From: Rhizobium sp. C4 | GTDB taxonomy: Bacteria; Pseudomonadota; Alphaproteobacteria; Rhizobiales; Rhizobiaceae | Assembly: GCF_021026315.1 (NCBI RefSeq) | Contig: NZ_JAJNCX010000008.1 | Span: forward strand, 160,012-224,011 | Direction: 5' to 3' | Length of the DNA: 64,000 bases | In this document: piece after piece, positions 28,673-38,684 of the stretch | Position numbering within the stretch: position 1 is the stretch's first letter | Layout: every line of letters begins with the position of its first letter | Program-made: the position numbers and the translations under genes | The notes under the pieces: model-generated | What the model was told of the DNA's origin: nothing | Database searches by the model: none | Seen by the model: only the letters and a program-made list of their open reading frames with translations

Positions 28673-31600
28673 CAGAACCTCATGTCAAAGCGGGCGTTGA
28701 CCGAATGGTCGGAGACGCCGGAACCGATCTGACCGGAATAGCGCAGGGAGAGACGGGCCGCGGGCGCGACGGCAATCCCGATTTCGGCATCAATGACCGC
28801 CGTATCGCGGCCGACCGGGACGCCGCCGACGGTGAAGGCAGCGCCGTTGGCGAAGTTGAGCGCCCGGTCCATGCCGACATTGCCGCCGGCATGACGTCAG
28901 CCGACCTTGCCGGCAATCTCGACCGGCAGCGTGCCGGTCTCGATCGTGGTACGGCCGCTGACGCCAATCGTCGAGAAGAGCGTGTTTGCCTGATCCTTGC
29001 CGGAGGAAAGTGCTGCCGCGCCACCGGTTTCGGTGAAGCCGCGCGCATCGAGACGGACGTAGGCGAGATTGGCGAACGGTGTGATCGTCGCGCCATTGGC
29101 GAGCTTGAAGTCGTAGGACATTTCGCCGAAAAGCTGGCCTGTACCGGCCTGATAGCGGCTGGAAAGCGTGTTGTTCAGCCCGGTAAAGACGACGCTGCGC
29201 GACGTGCCGATATCGTGGAAGCTGTAGGCACCCCCGAAGCGGATGGCGAGATCGCCGAGGCTCGTGCCGCCATAGGCGCCGAGCTGAAAGGTGTCGATGC
29301 ATGCGCTGGAGCTGCGCGCCGAGGCGTCGATGCCGGTTCGGCTGTAACCAGCAAAGACACCGGCGCTGACATTGTCGAACGCCTCGCCGTCCGAGCCGAT
29401 GAAGAAGCCGCCGGTGGAGCGGGAGGCCGCTGCCGCATTGCCGTCGCTCGCCCATGTACCATAGGCGCCGAAGCCCTGTATCCAGACATGGCCGGACGCA
29501 TTCGCCGCACCGCGACGCAGGGCGACCAAACGACTGTTGACCGCATCACGGGCAAAGCGGCTGTCTTCGACAATCGCGGTCTCGACCGAGGCGTGGATCT
29601 CGCCCGACAGCAGATCGAAGGCGGCGCGCGCATCCGGAGCGGAGAGGCCGAGGATTGCCCCATAGATCGTGTTCCCGGCACCGAGCGAATTGACCCCGGC
29701 TGCTGCCGCGCGCTGGTTCGGCGTATTGGCGACGCTGGCAAAGCTGGTGTCGTTGCGCTTCAGGGTCAGGACGACATTGTTCGCACCGTAGGCGACGGTC
29801 GCGTCCAGGAATGCGAACGTGTCGGTGACATTGGAGAAGGTTCCGGTCAGGGCACCGGTCGACGTCATGATCGTGTAGTTGGTCGTCGTGCCGTAGGTGA
29901 CGCCGGTTTCGCCGACATTGAAAGGCTTCACGGCAAGCGTCGCGCCCGGATTGATGGTGATCGTGCCATTGACGACGAGCTTGTCGGCGGCGCCTGCGCT
30001 GTTCACCTCGACGGAATAGGTCGAGCCGTTGTTGAAGGTCACATTGCCGTTGACGGTGAGCGTTCCGATGGAATTGCCGGGCGCGATCGTGCCGCCATTG
30101 TTGACGACTGTCGTCGAGACCGTGCCATTGCCGCCGAGTGTGCCGCCATTGTTGACGGTGACGCCTGCGGACGCGGCGATCGAGCCGTTGACGCTCAGGA
30201 TGCCGCCATTGACATTCGTGTTGCCCGTATAGCTGTTGGTCCCGGTGAACTTCAGGTCGCCGGTGCCCTGCTTGGTAAAGCCGCCCGTGCCGCTCATGAC
30301 GCCGGAATAGGTGGTGGAGCGGTTGTTGCCGCCCGCCTGCAGCGTGTTGGCCCCGAGCCCGATATCGCCATTGCCCTCGATGGAGCCGGCAACGACATTG
30401 CCCGCATTATGCGTGGAAATGTTGAGTGTGCCTGCATTGAGGATCACGCGTGCTGTGCCCAGCGAGGCATCGTTGCCGACGGAAAGCGAACTGCCCGCGC
30501 CAACCGTGAAGGTCGCGCCGCCGCCTGTCGAGGTTCCGCGCAGCTGCCCGACGCCGCCGCCGGTCAGATTGATCGTGGAATTGGCGGCCGTTGCGGTATC
30601 GGCGAAATCGACCACGCCCGTGGCGTTGATCGTTGCCGTGCCGGCGCTGCTCGCATTCTGGAAGGTGATGGTGCCGTCGTCGGTGATCGTCGCAGAGCCC
30701 GCTGTCGCCGTCAGACCTCCGACAGAGCCCACAATGACGGACCGACCGTTTGCCACCGTGATCGTGCCGCTGCCGAGCGAGCCGTTGGCGACCGCCAGAT
30801 TGCCGCCCGTGACCGAGGCATTGCCGGGAAGTGTCACAGCGTTATTGGCGTCGCCCAGAATGATCGAACCGCCGCTGACGGTCGTGGTTCCCGTGTAGGT
30901 CAGCGCGCCGGTCAGGGTCAGCGTATCGGTCCCGCTCTGCGTCAGTGAGCCGGTGCCCGAGATAGCATTGGCGATCGTGATCGCGTCGGAGCGGTTGAAG
31001 ACGAGTGCCGCGTTATCCACAATGTTGCCGTTGCCGAGCGCACCCGTCGTTCCGCCGTTGCCGACCTGCAGGGTTCCCGCCGAGACGGTGGTCGCTCCCG
31101 TGTAGGTATTCGTCGCGGTCAGCGTGAGTTTCCCTGTGCCGGCCTTGGCGATCGCGCCTGCGCCAGTGATGGCCTGGTTCAGCACCGTATCGACCGTCTG
31201 GTTGAATGTCAGGGTGGTCGTGTTGGTGGAAAGACCGATCGCACCGGTCAGGCCCGATGTCGCATTGGAAAAGGTGATGGTATTGCTGCCGGCGGTGAAT
31301 GTGATGGAATTGGCGCGCGTCACGCCGTTGCCCGAAAGTCCGCCAGCAATCGTCCCGCTGTTGATGATGGTCAGCCCGCTGCCGGAAATGCCGACGCCGC
31401 CGACACCCGCTCCGGCCGCACTTGCGCCGCCCGCGCCACCGGTAACCGAGCCTGAATTGTTCAGACTTGCCCCTGTCACGGTGAACATGATGCCGATGCC
31501 GCCATCACCGCCTTTGCCATCACCGCCCGCGACGAAACCCGCTCCGCCGAGCCCTCCCGCGCCACCGGCCCCGGCGGTGATTGTTCCCGAATTGGTGTTT

Positions 31601-32213
31601 GCTCCTGCGCCGGTCACAATGGCGCCATAGCCGCCTGCACCGCCACCGCCGCCCGAGCCGCCATACAACGCTGCGGCCCCGGAGGTATCACCATTGCCAC
31701 CCGCGCCGCCCGCGCCGCCCGTCACGTTGCCCGCGTTGGAAATGGTGTTGGCCCCGGCGCCATTGCCATTCAGGCCGCCTCCGCCGCCTCCGCCTGCGCC
31801 GCCATTCGTGTTTGCATTGATAGCGCTGGTCCCATTGGTCCCCGCGGCACCTGCCGTGCCGCCCGCTCCGCCTGCATTGCTCCCGTTATTGTTGATACCC
31901 GCGTCGCCGTTGCCACCGTTACCGCCCCCGGCACCACCACCGCCGCCGCCGCCGGGCTGCATCCAGAGAAGTTCCCGCCCCCGTTAGTGCCTGCGGCCCC
32001 CAAAAATCCCGCTCCGCCAACGCCAGGATTGGTAAGCGCGCAATTGACCGATTGCCCGCCTCTGCCGCCATCGGCTAGGGCGGGTGTCGCTTCGACAAGC
32101 GCGAGAACGAGCAGCGATCGGGCCAGCATGGATGCCATGCGCCGCGAACGGCGGCGCATACGCATCGGGAAGATCCGGCGGAGATCCAGATATTTGAAAG
32201 GCTGTGAGAGCAT
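28672..32213 (-). pseudogene. Autotransporter (type V secretion) gene broken by a frameshift and a nonsense codon
   Basis: Three pieces line up. The signal peptide frame runs from ATG 32213 (SMLARSLLVLALVEATPALADGG). The glycine/asparagine-rich passenger is in another frame from about 31986 to 28900, with many passenger-associated repeats (TLTATNTYTGATTVSAGTL-like) and most of a beta-barrel. The last barrel strands, 28896-28672, end NARFDMRF with the terminal Phe expected of outer-membrane proteins. One added base in the overlap 31770-31986, for example in the G run near 31975, would restore the signal-passenger frame. TGA at 28897-28899 sits where TGG would give KVGWRHAGGNVG in the same frame. 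Intact length would be about 1,180 residues. Confidence 0.85.
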
Positions 32214-32703
32214 TACTTAAATATATTGTTTCTGTCAGAAATTTCTATTTTCCCAACTATAAGGGCCGAGAATTGATTCAATTTCTTGCCAGCTAAGCGG
32301 ACTTATAGTCAATGGGCAGCTGTCGCTGGTTTGGATCTATTTTGACCCAGTCTTTTCGTACGGATTAGCATGGAAGTTGATGACTTTTATGTTCGCACCT
32401 GAACCGGCGGACATGGTGCCAAACGGCAAGCCTTTGAAAATGGACACAACGTCACCAGCTTCTGAGAAATAGTCATTCGTTTATATAGTGTGAACCATCG
32501 CTACCGTTTGGTACGGTATGCTGTCAATTGCTTTCTCGGAATTGGCCCCGAGATCCGCAGGTTCGGTTCGAAGCCGCAGAACAGGATCCTGGTCAGGCGA
32601 CGGCTTCGGTCCCGGATCTGAGCGGCCCTCCGGTCCGCAGATTATTTCCCGGACTCGATTGCGGAAACCTTCGCCATCTCCGTGTTTGGCGAGCCTTCCA
32701 AAC
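32214..32703. other. 490-bp AT-richer intergenic region with a dyad
   Basis: This is the upstream region of the autotransporter on one side and the 3' side of quiC on the other. It contains an inverted repeat TACCGT-TTGGT-ACGGTA at 32502-32518. A partly similar inverted copy (GTGCCAAACGGCAAG) lies near 32417-32431. I found no convincing gene; open frames here lack homology-like features. Confidence 0.45.
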
Positions 32704-34641
32704 TCAGCGTTTCGGCATTCCCGCTGGCCGCGCCAGCCGCCTTTGCGCGGCAATCCGGAATGGGGCGTTCATGGCGCCATAGCCGGCATAGCCGCCGCGC
32801 CGCTCGATGATTTCGAAGAAGAAGCCTTCCCCGAACGTGCGGCTGTAGATCTGGAAATATTCGCCCTTCTCGTCGCGGTCGTAGAGGATGCTGGAGGCGC
32901 GCAGCGTATCGGCAAAATCGGGATCAAGGCCGAAGCGGGCTTCGAGATCGTCGTAATAGTTTCGCGGGATCGGGAGCGCCTGGAAGCCGAGTTCGGCAAG
33001 CCGCGCGGCTGTTGCGAAAATATCGTCGGTTGCAAAGGCGATATGCTGGATGCTGGTGCCGAAGCCTTCGGCCAGAAACTTGCCGGCAAAGGTCTTGCGG
33101 TTGTCGGCTCCGTTCATGGTGACGCGGAAAAGCGGCTCGGGATCGCCCTCGATCGCCTGGCTGCGCACCAGCCCGCCCGGATCGACGACATCGACCATGG
33201 GCGTGCGGCGGACCGAGAAGATCGAGTGATAGAAGAGCAGCCAGGTCAGCATTTCCTGATACTGGGTCGTTTGCGCCAGATGGTCGATCCGCGTCAGGTG
33301 CGCGCCGCTGGTTTCGGCGACAGAGGCGAGGGGGCGGAATTCCCGCTCCCAGATGCCGGAAAGCTCGGGCGTATCGTCGAGGAAATAGATGACGCCATTG
33401 CCCACACCCTGCACGGCCGGAACGGCGACCTCGCCGGATTTGCGCTCCTCCGAAAATGTCGGCGCACCCAGCGCCGTGGCACGCGCGAGCGCATCGCGGG
33501 CGTTATCCACCTTGAGGCCGAAGGCATAGGCATTGGTGCCGTGCACGGCATAGGAGGCGTCCGCGAAGGTGTCGCCCGTCTTGTCGGTGTTGATGACGAT
33601 ACGGATATCGCCCTGCGTATAGAGCTCGACGGCGCGGTTGCGGTGCTCGGCGGATTTCGCAAAGCCGAGCGTCGAAAGCAGGGCGGCCAGATTGTCCTTC
33701 TCATCGTCGGATGTGGCGAATTCGACGAATTCGACACCCTGCGCCACCACCCGATCCGGCATGACCGGTACATCGATGGCGATATCTGGCTCCAGCCGGC
33801 GAACGCGGTCCATCAGGTTGACCAGCGAGCGATGACCGTCTTCGGCGAGCGCCTTGGCTGAGCCGCCGCGGAACTGGTCGTTGAAGATTTCGAGCGACAG
33901 CGGGCCGCTATAGCCGGTCGCGGCGACCGCGCGCATGAAGTCCACCACCGGCAGATCGCCTTCGCCCGGCATGTTGCGGAAATGGCGGCTCCAGTAGAGC
34001 AGATCCATGTCGAAGAGCGGCGCATCGGCAAGCTGGACGATGAAGATCTTGTCGCCGGGGATCGAGCGGATGGAATTCGGATCGATCTTGCGCGACAGCG
34101 TGTGGAAGCTGTCGAGGATCAGGCCGATATTCTGGTGATCGGCCCGGCGCACGATTTCCCAGGCGTCGCGATGGTCGTTGATGTGGCGGCCCCAGGCGAG
34201 CGCCTCATAGCCGACGCGCACGCCATGACGGGCGGCGAGTTCGCCCAATTCGTGGAAATCGCCGGCCGCGCGGTCGATGCCGCCGAGCGAAATCGGCGAG
34301 ACATTCGAACAGATGAGCATCAGGTCGGTGCCGAGTTCACCCATGATTTCGAACTTGCGCTCGGCCCGCTCGAAGGTCCGCTTGCGCTGCGGCTCGGGCA
34401 TGCCCTCGAAGTCGCGGAAGGGCTGGAAGAGGGTGATGGAAAGCCCGTGGTCCTTCACCATCTCCGCCACTTCGCGCGGCGAGGCGTCATAGGTCAGGAA
34501 GTCGTTTTCGAAGATCTCGACGCCGGTGAAGCCGGCCTTGGCGATGGCTGCCAGCTTTTCGGGAAACTCGCCGCTGATGGAGACGGTGGCAATCGAGGTC
34601 TGCATCTGGACCGGCTGCCGACGGGTATCGCGATATGCCAT
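32704..34641 (-). CDS. quiC: 3-Dehydroshikimate dehydratase QuiC with HPPD-like C-terminal domain
   Basis: The 645-residue protein is a fusion. Residues about 13-280 form a xylose-isomerase-like TIM barrel (TSIATVSISGEFPEKLAAIAKAGFTGVEIFE; metal site around LILDSFHTLSR and SLEIFNDQFRGG). Residues about 300-620 form a vicinal-oxygen-chelate domain like 4-hydroxyphenylpyruvate dioxygenase (FVEFATSDDEKDNLAALL; LTRIDHLAQTT; GTSIQHIAFATDDI; GEYFQIYSRTFGEGFFFEIIER). This architecture is that of bacterial dehydroshikimate dehydratases that make protocatechuate from 3-dehydroshikimate. AAGGA supports the ATG at 34641. It diverges from a TetR gene over an operator-like repeat. Confidence 0.9.
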   Translation of the reverse strand: MAYRDTRRQPVQMQTSIATVSISGEFPEKLAAIAKAGFTGVEIFENDFLTYDASPREVAEMVKDHGLSITLFQPFRDFEGMPEPQRKRTFERAERKFEIMGELGTDLMLICSNVSPISLGGIDRAAGDFHELGELAARHGVRVGYEALAWGRHINDHRDAWEIVRRADHQNIGLILDSFHTLSRKIDPNSIRSIPGDKIFIVQLADAPLFDMDLLYWSRHFRNMPGEGDLPVVDFMRAVAATGYSGPLSLEIFNDQFRGGSAKALAEDGHRSLVNLMDRVRRLEPDIAIDVPVMPDRVVAQGVEFVEFATSDDEKDNLAALLSTLGFAKSAEHRNRAVELYTQGDIRIVINTDKTGDTFADASYAVHGTNAYAFGLKVDNARDALARATALGAPTFSEERKSGEVAVPAVQGVGNGVIYFLDDTPELSGIWEREFRPLASVAETSGAHLTRIDHLAQTTQYQEMLTWLLFYHSIFSVRRTPMVDVVDPGGLVRSQAIEGDPEPLFRVTMNGADNRKTFAGKFLAEGFGTSIQHIAFATDDIFATAARLAELGFQALPIPRNYYDDLEARFGLDPDFADTLRASSILYDRDEKGEYFQIYSRTFGEGFFFEIIERRGGYAGYGAMNAPFRIAAQRRLARPAGMPKR

Positions 34642-34663
34642 ATTGCCATCCTTTCCTGTGATA

Positions 34664-34683
34664 TGTACTAATTGGTTAATTAG
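34664..34683. promoter_or_regulatory. Candidate TetR operator, quiC/tetR divergent promoter
   Basis: TGTACTAATTGGTTAATTAG contains the inverted repeat CTAATT-GGTT-AATTAG (34668-34683). Its first 16 bases match a sequence upstream of the transporter operon (39474-39492) at 12 positions. It overlaps the space between the two divergent starts, where a repressor would block both. Confidence 0.6.
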
Positions 34684-34724
34684 GAGGGGAAGCCGGCTTT
34701 TGCATGGCTTCGAGGGGAGATGAG

Positions 34725-35420
34725 ATGAGGGAGGCGACCGAATTGGCGAAGTCGAAGGAGACGAAGCCTGCCGTCCGCGATCCGGAAGGCGTGCGTCGCG
34801 ACATTCTGACGGTCGCGATGGAGGAGTTTTCGCAGAACGGCCTGTCGGGAGCCCGCATCGACGAGATCGCGGCGCGCACGAAAACCTCCAAGCGTATGAT
34901 CTATTACTATTTCGGCGACAAGGAAGGCCTTTACCAGCGCGTGCTGGAGGAAGCCTATGGCAAGGTGCGCGGCGGCGAGCATGATCTGGAGCTGGATGGG
35001 CTCGACCCTATCGCGGCGCTCGACAAGCTCTGCCGGTTCACCTTCGACCACCATCGCGCCAACCCGGCCTTCATCCGCATGGTGATGGTGGAGAACATTC
35101 ACCACGGCCGCCACATGCAGATGTCGAAGACGATTCGCGACCTGAACCAGCCGGCGATCGAGGAGCTGGAAAAGGTGCTGCGGCGCGGGCAGGCGTCCGG
35201 CCTTTTCCGTGAAGGCGTCACGTCGCTGGAGCTTCACTGGCAGATCAGCGCGCTCTCCTTCTTCAATGTGTCCAACAGCGCAACCTTCTCGCTGATTTTC
35301 GGTGGCGACCTGTTCACGGACGAAGGCCAGCACAGGCTTTCGCGCCATGTGGCCGAAATGGTGCTGCGCTATGTGCTTCGCCCTGATCATCTTGGCTCTA
35401 TCCCGACTGGAATGCAGTAG
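34725..35420 (+). CDS. TetR-family regulator of the shikimate/quinate module
   Basis: The 231-residue protein has the TetR helix-turn-helix (RRDILTVAMEEFSQNGLSGARIDEIAARTKTSKRMIYYYFGDKEGLY) and a C-terminal domain that starts with a TetR_C-type segment (FTFDHHRANPAFIRMVMVENIHHG). ATG 34725 was chosen for the GGGGAG 8 nt upstream; an ATG at 34704 is in frame but lacks one. It is flanked by quiC (divergent) and the aroE-like gene (convergent). The two operator-like sequences suggest that it controls both arms. The inducer is probably shikimate, quinate, dehydroshikimate or protocatechuate (inferred). Confidence 0.9.
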   Translation: MREATELAKSKETKPAVRDPEGVRRDILTVAMEEFSQNGLSGARIDEIAARTKTSKRMIYYYFGDKEGLYQRVLEEAYGKVRGGEHDLELDGLDPIAALDKLCRFTFDHHRANPAFIRMVMVENIHHGRHMQMSKTIRDLNQPAIEELEKVLRRGQASGLFREGVTSLELHWQISALSFFNVSNSATFSLIFGGDLFTDEGQHRLSRHVAEMVLRYVLRPDHLGSIPTGMQ

Positions 35421-35450
35421 ATCCCGTGGTCCTTCGTGCCGGTGGATGCC

Positions 35451-36320
35451 TCAACCCTTGTTGTCGACGGCGTACATCTGCATGAAGTCCCTGCTCATGC
35501 GCGCTGCGTCCGGCTCGCGCCCGCAGAATAGCCGGAACGCGCCGACGGCCTGATAGACGGTCATGCCGCCGCCCGGCAGAACGCGGCAGTGTTTCGCCTT
35601 GGCGGTTGCGAGAAGCTCTGTTTCCAGCGGAACGTAGACAATGTCGGCAACCCAGTGCCTGGCTTCGAGAAGCGCGGGGTCGATCGGGATCCCGGGATGG
35701 GCGAGCATGCCGACGGGCGTCGCGTTGACGAAGCCGTCGGCGACCGGAAGCGACTGCGCCGCATCGGAAACGGCAAAGGCGCGGCCTGTCCCGAAGCGCC
35801 CATTGAGATCGTCGGCGAGACGCTGCGCACGGGCGGGGTCCTGATCCAGAATATCGAGACGCTCTACATTGAGCTTCAGCAGCGCATGAGCGACAGCCAC
35901 ACCCGCGCCGCCCGCGCCGGCCAGAAGCGCGCGTGAGCGGCGGACATCCGGCAGGCCCTGGGCAAAATTCTCGTAGAAACCGTACCAGTCGGTATTGTGC
36001 CCGATACGCTTGCCATCGCGGAAAACGACGGTGTTGACCGCGCCCAGCATCCGCGCATCGTCGGAAAGCTCGTCGAGCAGCGGGATCACCGCCTGCTTGA
36101 ACGGATGCGTGATATTGGTCCCGGCAAAGCCGCGGGTCTCAAGCTCGGAAACCAGCTCGGGCAGGGCGCTTTCCGGCAGGTTCCGCGCCGTGATGTCGAC
36201 CAGTTCATAGGTATAGTCGAGCCCATGCGCGGCTCCCTCATGCATGTGGAGCGCCGGCGATTTGGATAGCTGAATCCCTGCGCCGATCAGGCCGACGCGA
36301 TAAGTCGTTTGCAATGTCAT
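35451..36320 (-). CDS. Shikimate/quinate dehydrogenase (AroE/QuiB-like)
   Basis: The 289-residue protein has the substrate-binding serines LSKSPALHMHEG (the family S-x-S), the catalytic lysine in TNITHPFKQAVI and NTVVF. The aspartate is in HNTDWYG, where biosynthetic AroE usually has NTDG. The dinucleotide loop is AGAGGAGVAVAHAL. The acidic DILDQDPARAQ after strand 2 suggests a preference for NAD+, as in catabolic enzymes, rather than NADP+. Together with QuiC it would turn shikimate or quinate-derived intermediates into protocatechuate. It is the last gene of the transporter operon. Confidence 0.88.
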   Translation of the reverse strand: MTLQTTYRVGLIGAGIQLSKSPALHMHEGAAHGLDYTYELVDITARNLPESALPELVSELETRGFAGTNITHPFKQAVIPLLDELSDDARMLGAVNTVVFRDGKRIGHNTDWYGFYENFAQGLPDVRRSRALLAGAGGAGVAVAHALLKLNVERLDILDQDPARAQRLADDLNGRFGTGRAFAVSDAAQSLPVADGFVNATPVGMLAHPGIPIDPALLEARHWVADIVYVPLETELLATAKAKHCRVLPGGGMTVYQAVGAFRLFCGREPDAARMSRDFMQMYAVDNKG

Positions 36321-36368
36321 GGTCCGATACCGTTTGGCGGTTTGGAATTACAGGTGTCTGGCTCGCGC

Positions 36369-37130
36369 TCAGTGATGGGCGAGGATTTCGCCGAGGAAGG
36401 CGCGCGTGCGCTGATGCTGCGGATTGCGGAAGAATTCTTCCGGCGTTCCTTCCTCGATGATTTCGCCCGAGGCCATGAAGACGACGCGGTCGGCGACCTG
36501 CCGGGCAAAGCCCATTTCATGGGTCACGCAGATCATCGTCATGCCGTCGCGGGCAAGGCCGATCATCGTGTCGAGCACTTCCTTGACCATTTCCGGATCG
36601 AGCGCCGATGTCGGCTCGTCAAACAGCATCGCCTTCGGCTCCATGCAAAGGGCGCGGGCAATCGCCGCGCGCTGCTGCTGGCCGCCGGACAGTTGGGCCG
36701 GGAATTTGTCCGCCTGGTCGACGATGCGCACGCGCTCGAGATACTTGCGCGCGGTCGCCTCGGCTTCCGCCTTGGAAAGCTTCTTCACCCGCATCGGCGC
36801 GAGCGTGCAGTTTTCCAGGATGGTCATGTGCGGAAACAGATTGAAGCTCTGGAACACCATGCCCACTTCGCGGCGCACAGCGTCAACCGCGCTGGTGGAG
36901 CCGGTCAGCACCGTACCCTCGACCGTGATCTTGCCTTCCTGGATTTCCTCCAGATGGTTGATGCAGCGGATGAGCGTGGATTTGCCCGAGCCGGAGGGGC
37001 CGCAAAGGACGATCTTCTCGCCCTTTGCAACCGAGATGTTGACGTTCCTCAGTGCGTGGTAGGCTCCATACCACTTGCCAACGCCTTCCATGGCGATCAG
37101 TGGCGTCTGGTTTGCGGTGGTCTGCGGCAT
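36369..37130 (-). CDS. PAAT-type ABC transporter ATP-binding subunit
   Basis: The 253-residue ABC ATPase has Walker [16 protein letters not shown]-loop [13 protein letters not shown], signature [15 protein letters not shown], Walker [17 protein letters not shown] and the H-loop VTHEMGFA. This is a GlnQ-like protein of the polar amino-acid uptake family. It belongs to the operon of periplasmic protein and two permeases upstream and AroE-like enzyme downstream, so the substrate may be shikimate- or quinate-like rather than an amino acid. Confidence 0.93.
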   Translation of the reverse strand: MPQTTANQTPLIAMEGVGKWYGAYHALRNVNISVAKGEKIVLCGPSGSGKSTLIRCINHLEEIQEGKITVEGTVLTGSTSAVDAVRREVGMVFQSFNLFPHMTILENCTLAPMRVKKLSKAEAEATARKYLERVRIVDQADKFPAQLSGGQQQRAAIARALCMEPKAMLFDEPTSALDPEMVKEVLDTMIGLARDGMTMICVTHEMGFARQVADRVVFMASGEIIEEGTPEEFFRNPQHQRTRAFLGEILAHH

Positions 37131-37143
37131 GGAAGCCTCTCCC

Positions 37144-37977
37144 TTACTTCACGGTGAACGGGATATCGGGCAGCGATTCCGGGAAGGCCGGAACGTCGCG
37201 CTTCATCCACTTGGCGTAGATCTTGGCCAGCGTGCCATCCATCTTGATCTTGTCGATGAAGGTGTTGATGGCCTCGTTCCAGTCCTTCTCGCCCGGGCGC
37301 ATGCCGGCGCCGTTGTAGAGCGTGATGAGGTCGAACTTCGCTTCATACTTGCCAGCGGCTGCGGCGTTCAGGCGGTCACCGTAGAACTGGTTGCCGCCGA
37401 TGACTTCAACCTGGCCGGCGAGAAGCGCCTGGATGTTGGCAGCGTCGTCATCGAAGCGCAGGATGTTGGCGGTCTTGGCGCCGGCGGTGATGGCCGTGTC
37501 CATGGCGCTCGACTTCGGAACGCCGACGGAGATGCCCTTCAGGTCATCGTAGCCGGCGTACTTCTTGTCCTTCGGGCCGTAGACCGAGAGAACGTTGCCG
37601 GCATAGGGCTTGGAATACTGAATGGTCTTGGCGCGTTCGGCGGTCATGCCCATGGTGGCGAACAGAACGTCGACCTTGCCGGTCAGCAGTGCGGGGATGC
37701 GGTTGGCGACGGCGAGCGGAACAAACTCGACCTTCACGCCGAGAGACTCGGCAAACGCCTTGCCGATATCGGCATCGAGACCGTCCTGAACGCCGCTCGA
37801 ATTGACGAAGCCCCATGGAGAATTGTCGCCCTGAATGCCGATGACGACCTTGCCGGCCTTCTTGGCGTCGGCAAGGCTGCCGGCGAAGGCATCGCTGGCG
37901 TGGAGTGCCGGAAATACGGCGATTGCGGCGGCAAGGGCCAGAAGGCTCCGGCGCTTGATGGATTTCAGTTGGTTCAT
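37144..37977 (-). CDS. PAAT-type ABC transporter periplasmic binding protein
   Basis: The 277-residue protein has a signal peptide ([25 protein letters not shown]) and the SBP_bac_3 fold: [31 protein letters not shown], then [25 protein letters not shown]. The family motif after the first domain normally carries an arginine that binds the amino-acid carboxylate, and here TAERAK supplies it. It could equally bind the carboxylate of quinate or shikimate. ATG 37977 follows GGAGGAG. Confidence 0.92.
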   Translation of the reverse strand: MNQLKSIKRRSLLALAAAIAVFPALHASDAFAGSLADAKKAGKVVIGIQGDNSPWGFVNSSGVQDGLDADIGKAFAESLGVKVEFVPLAVANRIPALLTGKVDVLFATMGMTAERAKTIQYSKPYAGNVLSVYGPKDKKYAGYDDLKGISVGVPKSSAMDTAITAGAKTANILRFDDDAANIQALLAGQVEVIGGNQFYGDRLNAAAAGKYEAKFDLITLYNGAGMRPGEKDWNEAINTFIDKIKMDGTLAKIYAKWMKRDVPAFPESLPDIPFTVK

Positions 37978-38023
37978 CTTTTTGCTCCTCCTTAAAAAGC
38001 TGATGAAAGTGGCATGTTTGGTC

Positions 38024-38674
38024 TTAGCGGGTTGCCGTCTGCAGGCGTCGTTCGGTGCGTGCACCCCAGAGCGACAGCGGCCAGCAGATCAGGAAATAGA
38101 TGAGGCCGATGATGGCGAAGACGGTGAGAGGTCGGAACGTCTGGTTGGAGACGATCTGGCCGGCGCGCGACAGCTCGACAAAGCCGACGATGGCGGCAAG
38201 CGAGGTACCCTTGATCAGCTGCACCAGGAAGCCGATCGTGGCCGGCAGCGAAATCTTCAGCGCCTGCGGCAGGATCACGTCCTTGACGCGCGAAGTGTAG
38301 TGCAGGCCAAGCGCCTTGGCGGCTTCCGTCTGGCCCTTCGGCACCGCCTGGATGCCGCCGCGCCAGATCTCCCCGAGATAGGCGCTGGCATGCAGCGTGA
38401 AGGCAATCGCCACCGCAATCCACGCATCCACATTCAGGCCGATCAGCGCCACGCCGTAATAGACGACGAAGAGCTGCATCAGGAGCGGCGTGCCCTGGAA
38501 GATCGCGATATAGCCGGTCGTCACCTTCTGCAGCAACTTGCTTTCAGCCGTGCGGGCAAGCGCCACGAGCAGGCCGAAGATGCCGCCGCCGATGAAGCCG
38601 ATGATGGTGAGTGCCACGGTCCATTTCAGGCCCTGCAGCAGGAAGAACAGTTCGTTGAAGCCAATCGATGCCAT
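38024..38674 (-). CDS. PAAT-type ABC transporter permease
   Basis: The 216-residue inner-membrane protein has several hydrophobic helices and the HisMQ-type EAA loop (EIWRGGIQAVPKGQTEAAKALGL). Its C-terminus ends in a basic cytoplasmic tail (RTERRLQTATR). It pairs with the permease encoded 10 bp upstream to form the channel. Confidence 0.92.
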   Translation of the reverse strand: MASIGFNELFFLLQGLKWTVALTIIGFIGGGIFGLLVALARTAESKLLQKVTTGYIAIFQGTPLLMQLFVVYYGVALIGLNVDAWIAVAIAFTLHASAYLGEIWRGGIQAVPKGQTEAAKALGLHYTSRVKDVILPQALKISLPATIGFLVQLIKGTSLAAIVGFVELSRAGQIVSNQTFRPLTVFAIIGLIYFLICWPLSLWGARTERRLQTATR

Positions 38675-38684
38675 TTCGCGCGCC

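Noticed and set aside
28705..30948. 747-codon + strand frame opposite the autotransporter
   Set aside because: It is a product of the repetitive glycine/asparagine/threonine coding of the passenger domain and has no protein-like domains or ribosome-binding site.
29900..31980. Repeated short motifs suggesting a CRISPR or tandem array
   Set aside because: The repeats are imperfect, have no constant spacer length and translate as passenger-associated repeats of the autotransporter.
32518..33861. + strand frame in and beyond the quiC 3' region
   Set aside because: Most of it is antisense to the well-supported quiC gene, and the remaining part has no recognisable feature.
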